Positions 25,001 through 40,000 of a stretch of 64,000 nucleotides of DNA are shown piece by piece. Positions within the stretch are counted from its first letter, which is position 1. Each line of letters starts with the position of its first letter. A program made the translations under genes and the position numbers. The stretch comes from Beroe forskalii (taxonomy: Eukaryota > Ctenophora > Nuda > Beroida > Beroidae). The DNA lies in assembly GCA_011033025.1 (NCBI GenBank), contig WFMF01000035.1, positions 682,001 through 746,000 on the forward strand, written 5' to 3'. The notes beneath the pieces are model-generated. The model saw nothing but the letters and a program-made list of their open reading frames with translations. It was not told where the DNA came from and did no database searches.

Positions 25001-28000
25001 TTTAATGACTGGCATTGTCAAAAGTTTTCTTGTTAAGCTAGAAGGCTTAATCTGGGATAATGAAATATTGATAAAACAAAGTTCTTATCAAAAGTTCTTT
25101 TGTACTATAAAGTACAAAACTCAAAAGTAGTTACCTCTATTGGAGTGAATCCTCTGACTCGTGTGTTGATTAATACATCTTCACCAATGTACTCCACAAC
25201 TGACTTTGGAACAGGATCAAAGAATGGAGGTCTCAGTTCATCTTGTCTATAAACAATGTTACTTGTTGTCGTTGCACCACTGTGATCATCACCAACACCC
25301 AGTATAATGTAGCCTTCATCCACATGAGGGTTAGGCAAGGAAATGTCTATTTCCCAAGTTGATGTTATTTGTCCATCATCACCTTTTTCCTCAAAATCCA
25401 ATGATTTTTTGTGAGTGATGAAACTGGTAAGATCTTTAAATTGTCCCTTTGAAGAGCTTCCAAGGGATAGTGTGATATCATTTGGGTTGGCTGCACTTGT
25501 AGAAATTGTTATACTCATCTCTAAATCTTGCTCTTGTGTTAGGTAGATGAAACTGGGCAAAGGCTCCAGAATTATCAGGTCTGCAGGGGATTTGAATTTT
25601 CAATCAGATGGCTAAATGTAAAATTACAACATGTGATAATTGTTGACCACTATGCATAATAGTCTGTAAACCTTGGCCATCGAATGAGTTATGAGACTAA
25701 CAAAATCCCTAGATACATAGCATAACTTGATTAAAATATCATTTCTTATATACTTACCAATAGGGTCTGGTGTCTCTACTTCTATCACTCTTGTTTCACT
25801 TCCAGCATTATTTGATATCTCAATCATGTAAGTGCCCTCATCAAATTGATCTAAATCTGGAATGCTGAGACTACCATTAGAGTGAACTGTGAATTTGTCA
25901 TCAGTATCAAGTTCTGTGTATTCATTGTCATCTGGGTTCAGCTTATACCAGTGTACCTGTAGTAATAGACAATTAAGGTTTGATTAAACGAAATGAATTA
26001 AAAATGGGAGAAAATAAGTTAGCTATAATGACTGAGCCCATTAAGAAGAATAAGAAGCAAACCTCTATTGGAAGGGACCCTTGTACTTGAGTATTAATTA
26101 GAACATCATCACCATGAACAGCTTTAACAGATTCTGGCTCAGGATTGAAGAATGGATGTATCCCTTCTCCATAAACAAGACGAGTTGTTGTGATGGCTCC
26201 ACTATAGGTGTCACCAATACTCAAAATAAGGTGCCCTGAATCGGTCAAAAAATTATCAGTTGATAAAGCTAAATTTATCATCCAAATTCTTCCCATCTTT
26301 TCATCATATCCTTTAACTTCCTCCTCTGTAAAGGTTGCTTCTACAATGGCATCAGTGATATCCTTATAGTATCCACTAAATGAATGACCCAGAGATATTG
26401 TGAAGTCGTTTTCACTAGCTACACTGGCATTAACTTTGATGTTTGGATAAAGATCATATCCCCATTGGAAGTAGATTTGTTCAGGAAGTGGTTTGATGAT
26501 AGTCAAATCTGAGGAAAAAGCAATATAGCTATCAAAGTATCAAGTGGCATTCAAAAACATTTTAAATTTTCAAATGGAGGATGATATTATTGTGGGCAAT
26601 TTTGAGAGTTAACCAACAAAATGGAAAAGAATAAATTCAAAACTTACTTATCCTATGCATCACATGCACATCTATCTCTTCTGTCAACATGCCTACATCA
26701 TTAGAGACCTCTACTCTATATTTTCCTTCATCATCTTCCTCTGTGTCTCGAATACTAAGGCTACCATTAGGGTGAATAGTAAACTTGTCATCATTATTTA
26801 TTTCAGTGAAGTCCAAGGAGTTTGGCGTCAAGCTGAACCAGCGTACCTGGGATGATAATGACTGGAAATATAACATTCTAACATTGCAGTGATTCACAGG
26901 GATGAATTTCAGAATGTCAGGTTATCAACTTAGAACATAATCTCACAATTACAAAGCAAATTGTGGAAAAAAAAACTTTACTATTGCTAGGAAAAAGAAT
27001 TAGAAATACAGTTACTTACGACGAGAGGAGGGTATCCCCTTGCTGTCATGTTAACCAGTGCATCCTCGTCAGTGAATGCTATCACATCTCGGGGGGCAGG
27101 ATCTAGGTATGGCATTCCTTCAGGACCATCTGGAGTAACTATAATATGCGTTGAAGTGGTATCAACACTGTGAGTATCTCGGACTTCCAGAGTTAGGTTA
27201 CCAGAGGACTGAGAGTAAGGGAAAGGTAGATTAATGTCCATTTTCCACGTCTTTTCTCCAGTTTTGTTTTTATCTTCAGTATTTGTAACCTCAGTTGTTT
27301 TGTAGGAGAGGTAAGTTGTAAGATCTTGTAAGATAGTATCATCAACAGAATGTGTCACAGACAGTTTCAACTCTTCTCCATTAGTTACACTGGCATTGAC
27401 AATAATGCTCATGTCTAGGTCCTCTCCAGGTGCCACAATGATTTCCTCTGGTAGTGCCTCAATGATCAGCACATCTGAAAGAGAAAATAATGCATGTAGG
27501 CATACAGATTTTCTCAAAATCCAGGAAAATATATTGAAATATCAAATATTATAGCAACCAAAAATGTAAAAATGGAACATGCAGCTGGTTCTGGTAGGTG
27601 GATGTAATGTTATATAGACAGAATTTCAGCACAGTGAATATATCCTAACCTGTGTGATCTTTAACTCTAATATCTACATCCATGGCAGCCTCTCCAACAT
27701 TATTTGATATCTTTACAAAATAAATTCCATCATCCTCCTCAACTGCATCATAGATAATGAGACTTCCATTAGAAAGGATGTCAAACTTTATATCATCATC
27801 CTCAATGTCCTTGTTCTCAAAAATGCCCACTGATTTCGACCAACTAACCTGAGTTTCATTTGGATGTAGTAATTGTTTCGTTATTGATTAATCCATTTAA
27901 ATAAAACCAAGGTACCTAGATCTCTAGATGAATCCAACATAGAAAGAAAGGGATGAAAAATTGATTTATAAAAATAAAATCTATAAAAAATCTATTCTTA

Positions 28001-31000
28001 CCACTAAAGGATAGGATCCCACAGCTTTGGTACTGATAAAGACATCTTGGTGTGGATAAAATTCAACTGATATAGGAGCAGGATCGAAGTAGGGCCCCCT
28101 GCCTCCCTCAGGTCTAACAATCAGTTGACTCATGGTTTCATCACTACTGAAGCCATCACTCACTACCAGTGTAATGTTTCCTGAAGCCTGAGAATGTGGG
28201 AAGGGGAGTGTCACTTCAATGTCCCATATTTTACTGATAGTTTCTTCCTCTTCCTCATCACCATGCTCTTCAGTGATTTCATACCACATGTTCTCAGTCA
28301 TATCCTTGTCGATTTCTTGAGAAGTATGCACCAAAGATAAGGACAGGTCTTCTTTTGTGAGAACACTTGCATTTACTTTGATGCTCAGGCTCAAAGAATT
28401 CAGAGGAGTTATAAAGATCTCTCTTGGAAGGGGCTTCACGATGTTTAATGCTGCAAATATGAAAATGATCAAGAAAAAGCTTGGTTTTGTTTTTATCATG
28501 AAATCAGAAGAATAGCTAAGTATGATAAGACAAGGGGCAATAAAGACAATTGGATAGGTATGGCTGAACCAAAGTCAAATAAACAAATAATTTCAATAGA
28601 CCTCTCCTTTGTTTCACTAGAACTTCCATTTTCTCAGAAGCAGTACCAGCAGCATTTGTAGCTACTACCCAGTAATTGCCCTTGTCGACTAGATCAGCAT
28701 CCAAAATACTCAAACTGCCATTGGAGTGAATGGTATGTCTAGAATCACTAGTTATTGGCTTAAAGCCAAACAATTTAGGGTCCAATACATACCATTTTAC
28801 CTGAAACATAAACACAAATTATACATTTGGATATTACCTTGACAAAAACGTAACGAAAAAAACTATTCATTACTTCATTATAGTAGTCTCACGACAAGTT
28901 TTGACCGATTTAAAGGGTAGTACTATATGCGTAGAGTCGTGTTCTACACGCGTTTTATATCATGTGTCTGTTGTATTTACAACTTTAAATGTAAATCTAT
29001 GCGACCTTTGTATTTTGGTGTTACAAAAATGTGCATATCTCCGAGGTTTTTTGAGCAAACTTGATGAAACTTTCAGGATATTTAGAGCTAGATATAAGCA
29101 ACATCTCAGTGAAGTTTTGATTCATTTTTGAGCCCCAGAAGCGGAGTTATGACCGAAAAGCCACTTATTAAGCGGTAACTTAAAAACAAAACACCAGTTT
29201 ATTTGTCATATCTCAATTTTTGGAGGTCAAAAATGTTAGCTACTCCAGGATTATATTGGTCATATCTTGCCCGTAATATCCTGAAAATTTGATCAAAATT
29301 GCCCAAAAAACGGCTGAGTTATGCGCTTTTTTGTTATGTGCAAACAAGCAATTTGCTTATTACCATATAAGGTAATGTGTGCTTGTTGTGTATAGGGTGT
29401 GTCTTCTGTACACCGTTCGACTACTATAGTGCTTTAGAGGCTCAAACTCACCGCAGAAATATGATTTAGAGCACTACCATTTTACCTCGAAAATTATTTA
29501 AATGTCTCAGCCATTGTCGACATTTAAATATTATATAGAGCCTTGCCTGCATAAAAACTCTATATTGTCTGCGTGTTCGTCTTACGCCTCTAAAGTACAT
29601 AGTATATCATCAACATTAAGCAAAAATTTGTTTTTTAATAAGGAAGAATTTAATTTTTGGTGTAATTTGAGCAAAAAATATAAATATAAAATAAATGAAT
29701 TCTACCGTCAGAGGACTAGATCCTTTAGCTTCAGTGTTAAGCATGCCACTTTGTCCAGTTAATAATGTAATTGAATTGGGTGCAGGATCAAAGTAGGGAG
29801 CACCATTTTTAGGCGAAGCAATAATCAGTTGGGTGGTGGTGATATCACCAGATCTGCCATCTCCAACACTCAATGACAGATCTCCTGACGCTTGAGAGTG
29901 GGGGTGAGGCAGGATCATATCTATTCTCCACAACCAGGAAGCATCATCCCCTTCTGACTCTTCATAAATCTTATAGACAAGATATTGAGTGATGTCTTCG
30001 TATATACCCTTAGAAGAGTGTCCAAGGGACAAAATGAAGTCATCCTCACTAGAAATAGTAGCATTTACTATGACGCTCATGTTCAAGTCATGAGATGGAG
30101 CCAGTACAATTTCTTTGGGCAGGGGTTTGACAATCATAAGATCTGAGAAAATAAGTTCCATTAATTGATATGATTGAAAAGAAATTGCAATTGTATACTG
30201 CGACCGTACAGTGAAATGCAACAATGAACAATCATCTATTATTTGAGATTAACTGAACTGAACAGATTGTGGGTAATAACTAGAAATATAAATACCTGTG
30301 TAGGGTATCAATTTAAGACTGATTTCTTTAGAGGTAGAACCAGCAGAGTTGGACAGTTCCACTCTATAAGTTCCTTCATCATATTCATCAACATGTGAAA
30401 TGCTGAGGCTACCATTAGGGTGAACAGTGTATCTATAGTCTGTTTTGATTTCAAAATAACCATTGATATCATAGGTTATCTTCATCCAACTTATCTGAAA
30501 ATAATGGATAGTTTAGATAATAAACATGGTGAAGTACCAATGATTTCATTCGGCTTCACTATTGATAAAATTGAACTGCCCAATGATCAGAAGACAAAGC
30601 AACATTTATGATTTACCTCCATAGGGAAGGATCCTTTAGCTTGAGTATCTATGAACACATCATATCCAGGGATACTCCATACATCTTCTGGCTCAGGATC
30701 AAAGAATGGTTTTATGCCCTTGCCAATAACAAGACGGGTAGTGGTAATGCCTCCACTGTAACTGTCACCAATACTCAAAACAAGATGTCCTAAATCTCCA
30801 GGGAATGAATATGACAGTGTCATTTCTATCCTCCACAATTGACCATCACCCTGTAATAGATCATTCATATCTTCTTCCTCAGACACATGATATGTAAGAT
30901 ACTCTGTGATATCGACATAATAACCTTTCAGTGAGTGGCCCAGAGATAAGGTTAAATCACTCTCACTGGTAATGCTTGCAAAAACTGTTACATCCATGTT

Positions 31001-34000
31001 CACACTTTCTCCATGCAGCACTTTAGTTTCTCTTGGAAGAGGTTTCACAATAACAAAAGCTGAAAGAGAAACAGGTTTAAACTTATAAATACTTGAGCTA
31101 TACAAGAGTTAATACTTAAATAGTGGCTAAGTCCAATGCCAATTCATAGTTGAAACAAAGAAAAGGGAATAATTACTACGTGCATCATGTGACCTCTTGA
31201 TTAACCAAAGAAAAAAAATCGAATTTTTCTCACCAGTTCGCTGAATTACTTCTACTTCAATATCTTCAGATGCTGAACCAACATTATTTGAAACCTCAAC
31301 CCTGTATGTAGCTTCATCAGCTTCTTCTGTGTCACGAATACTCAGACTGCCATTGGAGTAGATGGTAAACTTGTCATCATTCACTATTTCAGTGGTATCA
31401 AGAGAATCAGGGTCCAATTTAAACCAGCGAACCTAAGATAGTTGTCATATCAATAGCTGATATTCTAATATTGAATACAATGCCTTATGAGACATATTTA
31501 TGTAATTATGTAGAACGAAATATTTTGAAATATTACAAGAAATTATTATAAAGTATAAAAGTATAAAGTATCATGAAAAATACCCTTATTTTGACACCAA
31601 TGAAATTGCAATATGATGTAATCACCATAACTAATTAGACTTATTACTCACAGTAATTGGCTCCAAGCCCTTCACACCTGTTCCAATATACAAATCTTCA
31701 CCAAGGTAACTTCTGGCAGAACTTGGTACAGGGTCAAAGAAGGGTGCTCCATCATTTCCATCAAGTGATATAATTACATGAGTTGAGGTTACATCACTAC
31801 TATGATCATCTCTTACAGTAAGAGTAAGGTCTCCTGAGGCTTGGCAATGTGGGTTTGGAAGAGTCATGTTAATTAGCCATTCTCCAGCACGTTCCTTGCT
31901 ACTCAGGATGGTATCAAGTTCATCTGAATGTTTGTAGGTAAGATATTTTGTGAGATCTTTATGTACATTCTTTGAAGAGAACTCAAGAGACAACTTAATG
32001 TCTGATTTGCTATTTATTGTGGCAGAAACAATGATACTCATCTTAAGATCTTCTCCTGGTTCCAGATTGATTTCCTCTGGCAGGGGCTGTACAATAACCA
32101 GATCTGAAATTCAATTTAATAACATATTTGATATATTGATAGTGTTTAGTGTCCACCTGTTCAAAAAATTGCTGACCATCAAACAGTTTTAAAATTTTAC
32201 AATCTATTATCAAATATAAATATAAACATAGACTGAAATTTCGTTGCACACCTCTTGGAACGACTTTCAGCTCAATTTCAACAGAGGTCATTCCATTCCC
32301 ATTGGATAGCTCAACTATGTAAGTTCCTTCATCTTCTTTCTGTACATCAGGAATACTGAGGCTACCATTAGCATAGATATTTATCTCAGAGTCATTCAAA
32401 ATCTGTTTCTCACCGGACAGTGGATTTAATTTGAACCAACGAATCTGAAAATTGTAAAAGTATTGAATAATGTAAGTTGTCTAGTTCCTTAAAACATTAG
32501 TACTTTAATAAGATAATTCAAAACAATGAGAAAAATTGATGCATGGAAGACTAGGTCCTTTCGAAGTGTACCAATCCATACTTACATATAAAGGACTTGG
32601 TCCCTTGGCTTCAGTATTGATGAAGACATCTTCCCCAGGGTGAGCTTCAACAGATTTTGGTACTGGATCAAAGAATGGAGAGAGATCATCTTCTGGTTGG
32701 ATTATAAGTTCTGTAGTTGTGATAGCCCCACTGCGGCTGTCTCCAACACTCAGTGTCAGATCTCCAGAAGCTTGGGAGAATGGGTAGGGTAGTTCCAGGT
32801 CTATATTCCAGATCTTACCTGAACCTTCTACATTGTTCATTTGCTCAGTTGCTTCAGAAATATTGAAGGTAATATAATCATTGAGGTCTTCATAGACTCC
32901 TCTTAATGAGCGACCAAGTGACAGAGTAATGTCTTCTGTGCTTGTAATGGAAGCATTGACTGCAATACTCAGATGGAGATCTTTCTCAGGAATCAGGTAT
33001 GTTTTTACAGGAAGAGGCTTGACAATAACCAGATCTGAAAGGTTTAATTTGTAAGTTTGTAATCGATTTTATAACTTTTGTGCCCCCATTGTACTTTATG
33101 CCCTCAGTATGTCCTCGGTGACCAGTATGCCCGAGGTGTTGCCCTCAATGTGCAGATTTTCCCAAAGTCCAAGTACCTATGCCAGAGAATTTTCTTAATA
33201 TTGACCAGAGCCAATGTCATCTGGATTTTTTTTATTGGTTAACTCATAAAACTTTGCATGCCAGTACAGTAATTTGACACAACTTAAAAAATGCTTCTTC
33301 TGGAATTTTGAATCTTGGTAAGCTTCAAAAATCTGATTTTTCCTTTCAAATGGCCAAAATGGATTTTGGTCCATGAATGACCAAAAACCCAAAAATATGA
33401 CTTAAAACTGCACTTTCCCATGTGGAAGCATTGCAGAGAGTCCACTCAAACCAAATCATCACACATAACGATCAGTGAAACTTCAACTAAAAAAGATTCA
33501 AAGATCTTGAATTTTGATTAAAAAAGGCAATACCTATTCTCTGAATGGTGGAAACCTTTACATCTTCTGATACAGTTCCAACATCGTTGGAAACCACAAC
33601 CACATAATTACCATCATGCTGCACATTGTGAATACTCAGACTACCATTGTTGAGAGTAGTGTACTTTCCATCATCGGAAATTTCAGTAAAGCCTGGAGAG
33701 TCTGTGTTCATCATGTACCATTTCACCTGAAAGTGCATGATCAGCTCAATGATGGGCAAAATTTTTTTGGTAATGTCAAAGGAGAAAATCTGTGAAAAGT
33801 CCAAAGCTATAAGAAATTTTTCAAAAAGAAAATCAGTTTACTGACCATTAAAGGTGTTGACCCCTTTGCTTTTGTATCAATCAAAACATTATCTCCAATA
33901 AAAGCGGTGACAGATTTTGGCACTGGATCAAAGAATGGAGCAACATTGTATCCATCTTCTCCAACAACTAGACGTGTAAATGTAATGTCACCATTATGAC

Positions 34001-37000
34001 TATCACCTACACTGAGAGTTATATCACCGGATGATTGAGAGTGAGGATAAGGAAGGAGCACATCTAATTTCCATGTAATGACATGATCATTCCTATCAAT
34101 TTTGGACATTTCATAAACTATATGTTCAGTGAGATCCTCATATATGCCTCTGGAGGAATGACCAAGAGATATTGTGAAGTCCTTTTCCATTGATGTGACA
34201 GTGGCATTAAACAAGATGCTCATGTTCAAATCATTTCTTGGTATCAGAACTGTTTCTTCGGGAAGATGCTTGATGATTATCAGATCTGTTGAGAGCACTT
34301 CAAGTTTAATTTCCTCTGTAGCAGCTCCATGAGGATTAGATATTGCGACTTTATAAACACCGCTGTCAGCTGTTTCTGAATCAGAGATACCAAGACTACC
34401 ATTGGAGTGTAGAGTGTACTTAGCATCATCCATTATTTCAGTGTACTCTGATGTTTCAGTGTCCTGTTTGTACCACTGTACCTGGAGAAAAATCCATAAT
34501 CAGTTGTGGTAATTGGTATACAAAGTTTTAATTATGGTCCTACATAAACACAATAAACACAAAAACCCTGATGCTCTTGAACAATAGAGACCATATAAAA
34601 TGTTTTCAATTATTATTTAAAAAGTTACCTTGATGGGAGCTGATCCCTTTGCCCCAGCATCAATGAGCACCTTTTGGCCATGATAACTAATTACATCCTC
34701 TGGTTTTGGGTCAAAGTAAGGTTTGATTTCTTCATCCCCTCCTATGAATAGCTTAGTTGTTGTGATTCCACCACTGTATTCATCACCAATACTCAGAATT
34801 AGATGTCCTAAATCATCAGTGAATGGATAAGACACGATAAATTTTATTAGCCAGGTACTTCCATCATCTGTTCGATCATCATTATCATCTTCTTCAGATA
34901 TTGTGTAAGTGAAATAGTCTGTAATGTCCTTATAAGATCCTTTCAGGGAGTGTCCCAAAGAGAGGGTCAGGTCATCTTCACTAGTGATTGCTGCATAGAC
35001 TGTCACTTCAAGATCCAAATCTTTCCCATGATAAACATGAGTTTGTCTTGGAAGGGGCTTGACAATTACAAGATCTGAAAATATAGATATGAATAGTCTT
35101 TCAGACAAGCAATGTACTAAACATTGACTCTAAAAGCAGGAGCCAGAAACGACACAAACCACCAAACTCAACTGAACCCAACAGATTTGGCCTTTCAACG
35201 ACCTAAAACATCCTTAACCAACCCAAAACAACCCAAAAAATTCGAAACCAGCCTGAACCCAGACTTAAATGAGCTAAAAGTTAACTAAAATGTGGAACCA
35301 CCCGTAACAAGCAAAATCAATCAAATCTAGCCATCTTCAGAAGTGATGAAATTTCTTGAAGTGTCCTCATAACACTAGTTTATAAAATGTCTTTAAATTC
35401 TTACCAATTCGCTGTATCACTTCAATTTCAATGTCCACCTTGGCAGATCCAGCATTATTGGCAACCTCGACTCTGTAGCTGCCTTCATCTTCTTCCATTG
35501 TGTCTAAGATACTAAGACTACCATTTGAATGAATGGTAAACTTATCATCATCCACAATTTCTATAAATTCAGAAGAATATGGGTCCAACTTGAACCAACG
35601 AACCTGAAGAAGGGTAATAATGTGTCAGTTTTTGTGATATGATGAAGCATCCATATCATGCCATCTGTATCAAGATGAAAAAGTGGACCTGATGTTTTTT
35701 GAGTTGAATTGTTCATTGATTACTTTTACAGTTTTCATTCAACCCAAATATGAAAACTTACAATGAGTGGAGTTGATCCTTTAACACTGGTTTGGATGAA
35801 CAGGTCATCACCATGGAAGGATTTTACAGAGCTTGGGACTGGGTCAAAGAATGGAGCTTCATCATTTGCTTCTTTTGCAATTATCAGATGTGTTCTTGTT
35901 GAATCACTGCTGTGGCTATCCCTGACAACCAGAGTTAGATTTCCTGATGCCTGGGAGTGCTGATAGGGCACTCTTAGGTTTACCTCCCATATCCTTGCAT
36001 TATCTTTGCTGTATTGGTTTTCAGCAGTAAATTCTAGGAGGTTGAATTCAAGATATTTGGTAAGATCTTTCTTTATTTCATTAGATGAGTATTGTAAAGA
36101 CAAAGTGATATCATCTTCAAGTGTTGAAGTAGCAGTTGATACAATCACTTCCAAATTCAGATCTTCCTCTGGTGCTATGATGATCTCTTCAGGAAGTTGC
36201 TTCTCAATAACCAAAGCTGAAAAATTTCAGTTTCACCTGTCAGCATCATGAAGCCAGTCAAATTATTTTAGTGTTAAGCAATGAAATGCACAAAATGATG
36301 AAAATAATCAAATTTTTATTGATATGGCTGTCAGTGCATTGAAATGATATGAAACAACTAACCTATATCCAACACTGTAACTTCAATATCAACTGAGGTT
36401 GATCCATCACCATTGGACAAGACTACCCTGTAAGTGCCTTCATTATCAGCATCAATATCTGGGATAGCTAGACTTCCATTAGGATAAACTTTGTAATCAG
36501 AACTGTCCACTATTTCTTGGACTTCCTCAGGTTCAGATTCCACTCTATACCAACGGATCTAGATTGAAAAATTAATCAGCATGGAAAAACCTTAAAATTC
36601 TGCTTAGTGCTATCAACATTGTAGTATTTCTGATTTCATAAAACAAAGACTACAAGTCAAATATATTCAATATTCTGGAAAACTTGACTGAATCAATAAA
36701 TATATCACTTACAGTGAATGGAGGTGAGCCCCCTGGAGTAGCATCAATAATCACATCTTCCCCTTGATGAGCTTCAACAGATTTTGGAACTGGATCAAAG
36801 AATGGAAGAAGGTCATCTTCTTGCTGGATGATAAGCTTGGTAGTTGTGATAGCCCCACTATGGCTGTCACCAACACTCAGTGTTAGGTCCCCAGAAGCTT
36901 GAGAGAATGGGTAAGGTAGTTCCAGGTCGATATTCCAGATCTTACCTGAACCTTCTACATTGTTAAATTGCTCAGTTGCTTCAGAAATATTGAAGGTAAT

Positions 37001-40000
37001 GTAATCATTGAGGTCTTCATAGACTCCTCTTAATGAGCGACCAAGTGACAGAGTAATGTCTTCTGTGCTTGTAATGGAAGCATTGACTGCAATACTCAGA
37101 TGGAGATCTTTCTCAGGAATCAGGTATGTTTTTAAAGGAAGAGGCTTGACAATAACCAGATCTGAAGGGATTATTTTATTAGCAAAGAAAGTTGTCTATA
37201 AATGAGACATGAAAATGATTGATAAAGATGATACTTGCACAGTTTGATCAAGAAAATAAGAAAGATCTAAAAACCCAGCAGGAAGATACCTGTCCTCTGA
37301 ACAGTGGAGACCTTTACATCTTCTGATGTTGTTCCAGCAGAGTTGGAAATCACGACCCAATAATTACCATCTTTCAGCACATTTTTAATACTTAGACTAC
37401 CATTGCTATGGATTTCATACTTTCCATCATTTTCTATCTCTGTAAAACCAGGAGAATCTGTGCCCAATATGTACCATTTCACCTAAGAAGCAAGATTTAA
37501 TCAAGGATAACTAAAGAGAAAATTCTTTGCTGATACCAAAAAGATATTCCTTTATCAGGTGGTTAGATTGCTGACCAGTGATTGATTGAACTGCACTGTG
37601 ATCATGAAATGATAGTGGCAATATTAATGTGATTTCATGGATGTGCATTTTTATACAACTGATCATGTATCATTGATACCACACCTGAATTTGATAGCTT
37701 GGTCAGATTGATCAATAACCAACAATGCAGGTGCATTATTTACTTACTAAATGAAAATTTTAAAGCAAAAAGCTATTTTCACAAAGAAATTGAATTCTAA
37801 TTACCATTAGAGGAGTTGATCCCTTTGCTTTGGTATCAATCAAAACATTGTCTCCAATAAAAGCTGCCACAGATTTTGGCACTGGATCAAAGAATGGAGC
37901 AACATTATCTCCATCTTCTCCAACAATAAGACGAGTAAATGTAATGTCACCATTATGACTATCACCTACACTGAGAGTCAGATGCCCAGATGATTGAGAG
38001 TGAGGATAAGGAAGGAGCACATCTAATTTCCATGTAATGACATGATCATTCCTATCAATTTTGGACATTTCATAAACTATATGTTCAGTGAGATCCTCAT
38101 ATATGCCTCTGGAGGAATGACCAAGAGATATTGTGAAGTCCTTTTCCATTGATGTGACAGTGGCATTAAACAAGATGCTCATGTTCAAATCATTTCTTGG
38201 TATCAGGATTGTTTCTTTGGGGAGATGCTTAATGATTATCAGATCTGTTGAAAGCACTTCAAGATTAATTTCCTCTGTAGCAGCTCCATGAGGATTAGAT
38301 ATTGTGACTTTATAAACACCACTATCAGCTGTTTCTGAATCAGAGATGCCAAGACTACCATTGGAGTGCAGAGTGTACTTAGCATCATCCATTATTTCAG
38401 TGTACTCTGATGTTTCAGTGTCCAGTTTGTACCACTGTACCTGAAAAAAATCCATAATAAGTTGTGGTAATTGGTATACAAATTTTCTAATGAAGATTCT
38501 AAAAAAACATGATAATATACCTGGTCCTCTTAAACAACAGAGACTGTTTCAAAGGTTAGAAGATAGTAATTCAAAAAAGTGAATAACTTGGTGGGGGACT
38601 GGCCCAACGATCTCTTACTCAATATCTATGCATCATTGCATATTGCTTACATACAATGGCCTTAAAGTCAGGACACTATTAATGCCAAAAGTATGGACAA
38701 GAAGAGTTGGGACCAGGTAAGTTTAGTTAAGTGATTATTCGAAAAGTTACCTTGATTGGAGCTGCTCCCTTTGCCTCAGCATCAATGAGCACCTTTTGTC
38801 CTTCATAACTAATTACATCCTCTGGTTTTGGGTCAAAGAAAGGTTTGATTTCTTCATCCCCTCCTATGAATAGCTTAGTTGTTGTGATTCCACCACTGTA
38901 TTCATCACCAATACTCAGAATTAGATGTCCTAAATCATCAGTGAATGGATAAGACACGATGAATTTTATCACCCAGGTACTTCCATCATCTGTTCGATCA
39001 TCCACATCATCTTCCTCAGATATTGTGTAAGTGAAATAGTCTGTAATGTCCTTATAAGATCCTTTCAGGGAGTGTCCCAAAGAGAGGGTCAGGTCATCTT
39101 CACTTGTGATAGCTGCATAGACTGTCACTTCAAGATCCAAATCATTACCATGATAAACATGAGTTTGTCTTGGAAGGGGCTTGACAATTACAAGATCTGA
39201 AAATATGGATCTGAAATCACCCAATAAGTTTCTAAACCAGCCCGAAACCAGACTGAGATGAGCTAAAAGTTAACTAAAATGTGGAACCACCCATACCCAC
39301 TCATAACAAGCAGAATCAACCAAACCCAGCTATCTTCAGAAGTGATGAAATTTCTTGAAGTGACGTCATAACACTAGTTAATGAAATGTCTTAAAATTCT
39401 TACCAATTCGCTGTATCACTTCAATTTCAATTTCCACTTTGGCAGATCCAGCATTATTTGCAACCTCCACTCTGTAGCTGCCTTCATCTTCTTCCATTGT
39501 GTCAAGGATACTAAGGCTACCATTTGAATGAATGGTAAACTTGTCATCATTCACAATTTCTATGAATTCAGAAGAATATGGGTCCAACTTGAACCAAAGA
39601 ACCTGAAGAGGGGAATTATTTGTTGGGGTCTTTGCTACCTATAACTCTGTAATGAAAAAATCCATTTGATATTATTTGTAACAAGATCAAAATGAGTGAG
39701 TGACTGAGTGAGCATTTACATTCGAAAGGGTGTTTCATTCAACCCAAATATGAAAACTTACAGTGAGTGGAGTTGATCCTTTAACACTTGTTTGGATGAA
39801 AAGGTCATCACCATGGAAGGATTTCACAGAGCTTGGGACTGGGTCAAAGAATGGAGCTTCATCATTTGCCTCTTTTGCTACTATCAGGTGTGTTCTTGTT
39901 GAATCACTGCTGTGGCTATCCCTGACAATCAGAGTTAGATTTCCTGATGCCTGGGATTGCTGATAGGGCACTCTTAGGTTTACCTCCCATATCCGTGCAT

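Larger units (their letters stand above)
33035..36940 (-). repeat. Segmental duplication, copy 1
   Basis: Contains B22, the fused A22/B21 exon, A21, B20, A20, B19 and the lower half of A19. It matches copy 2 (37162-47200, interrupted by the MULE element) in exon and intron sequence at offsets of about 3.8-4.1 kb. Shared intron sequence includes GAGCTAAAAGTTAACTAAAA at 35270 and 39258. Confidence 0.85.
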
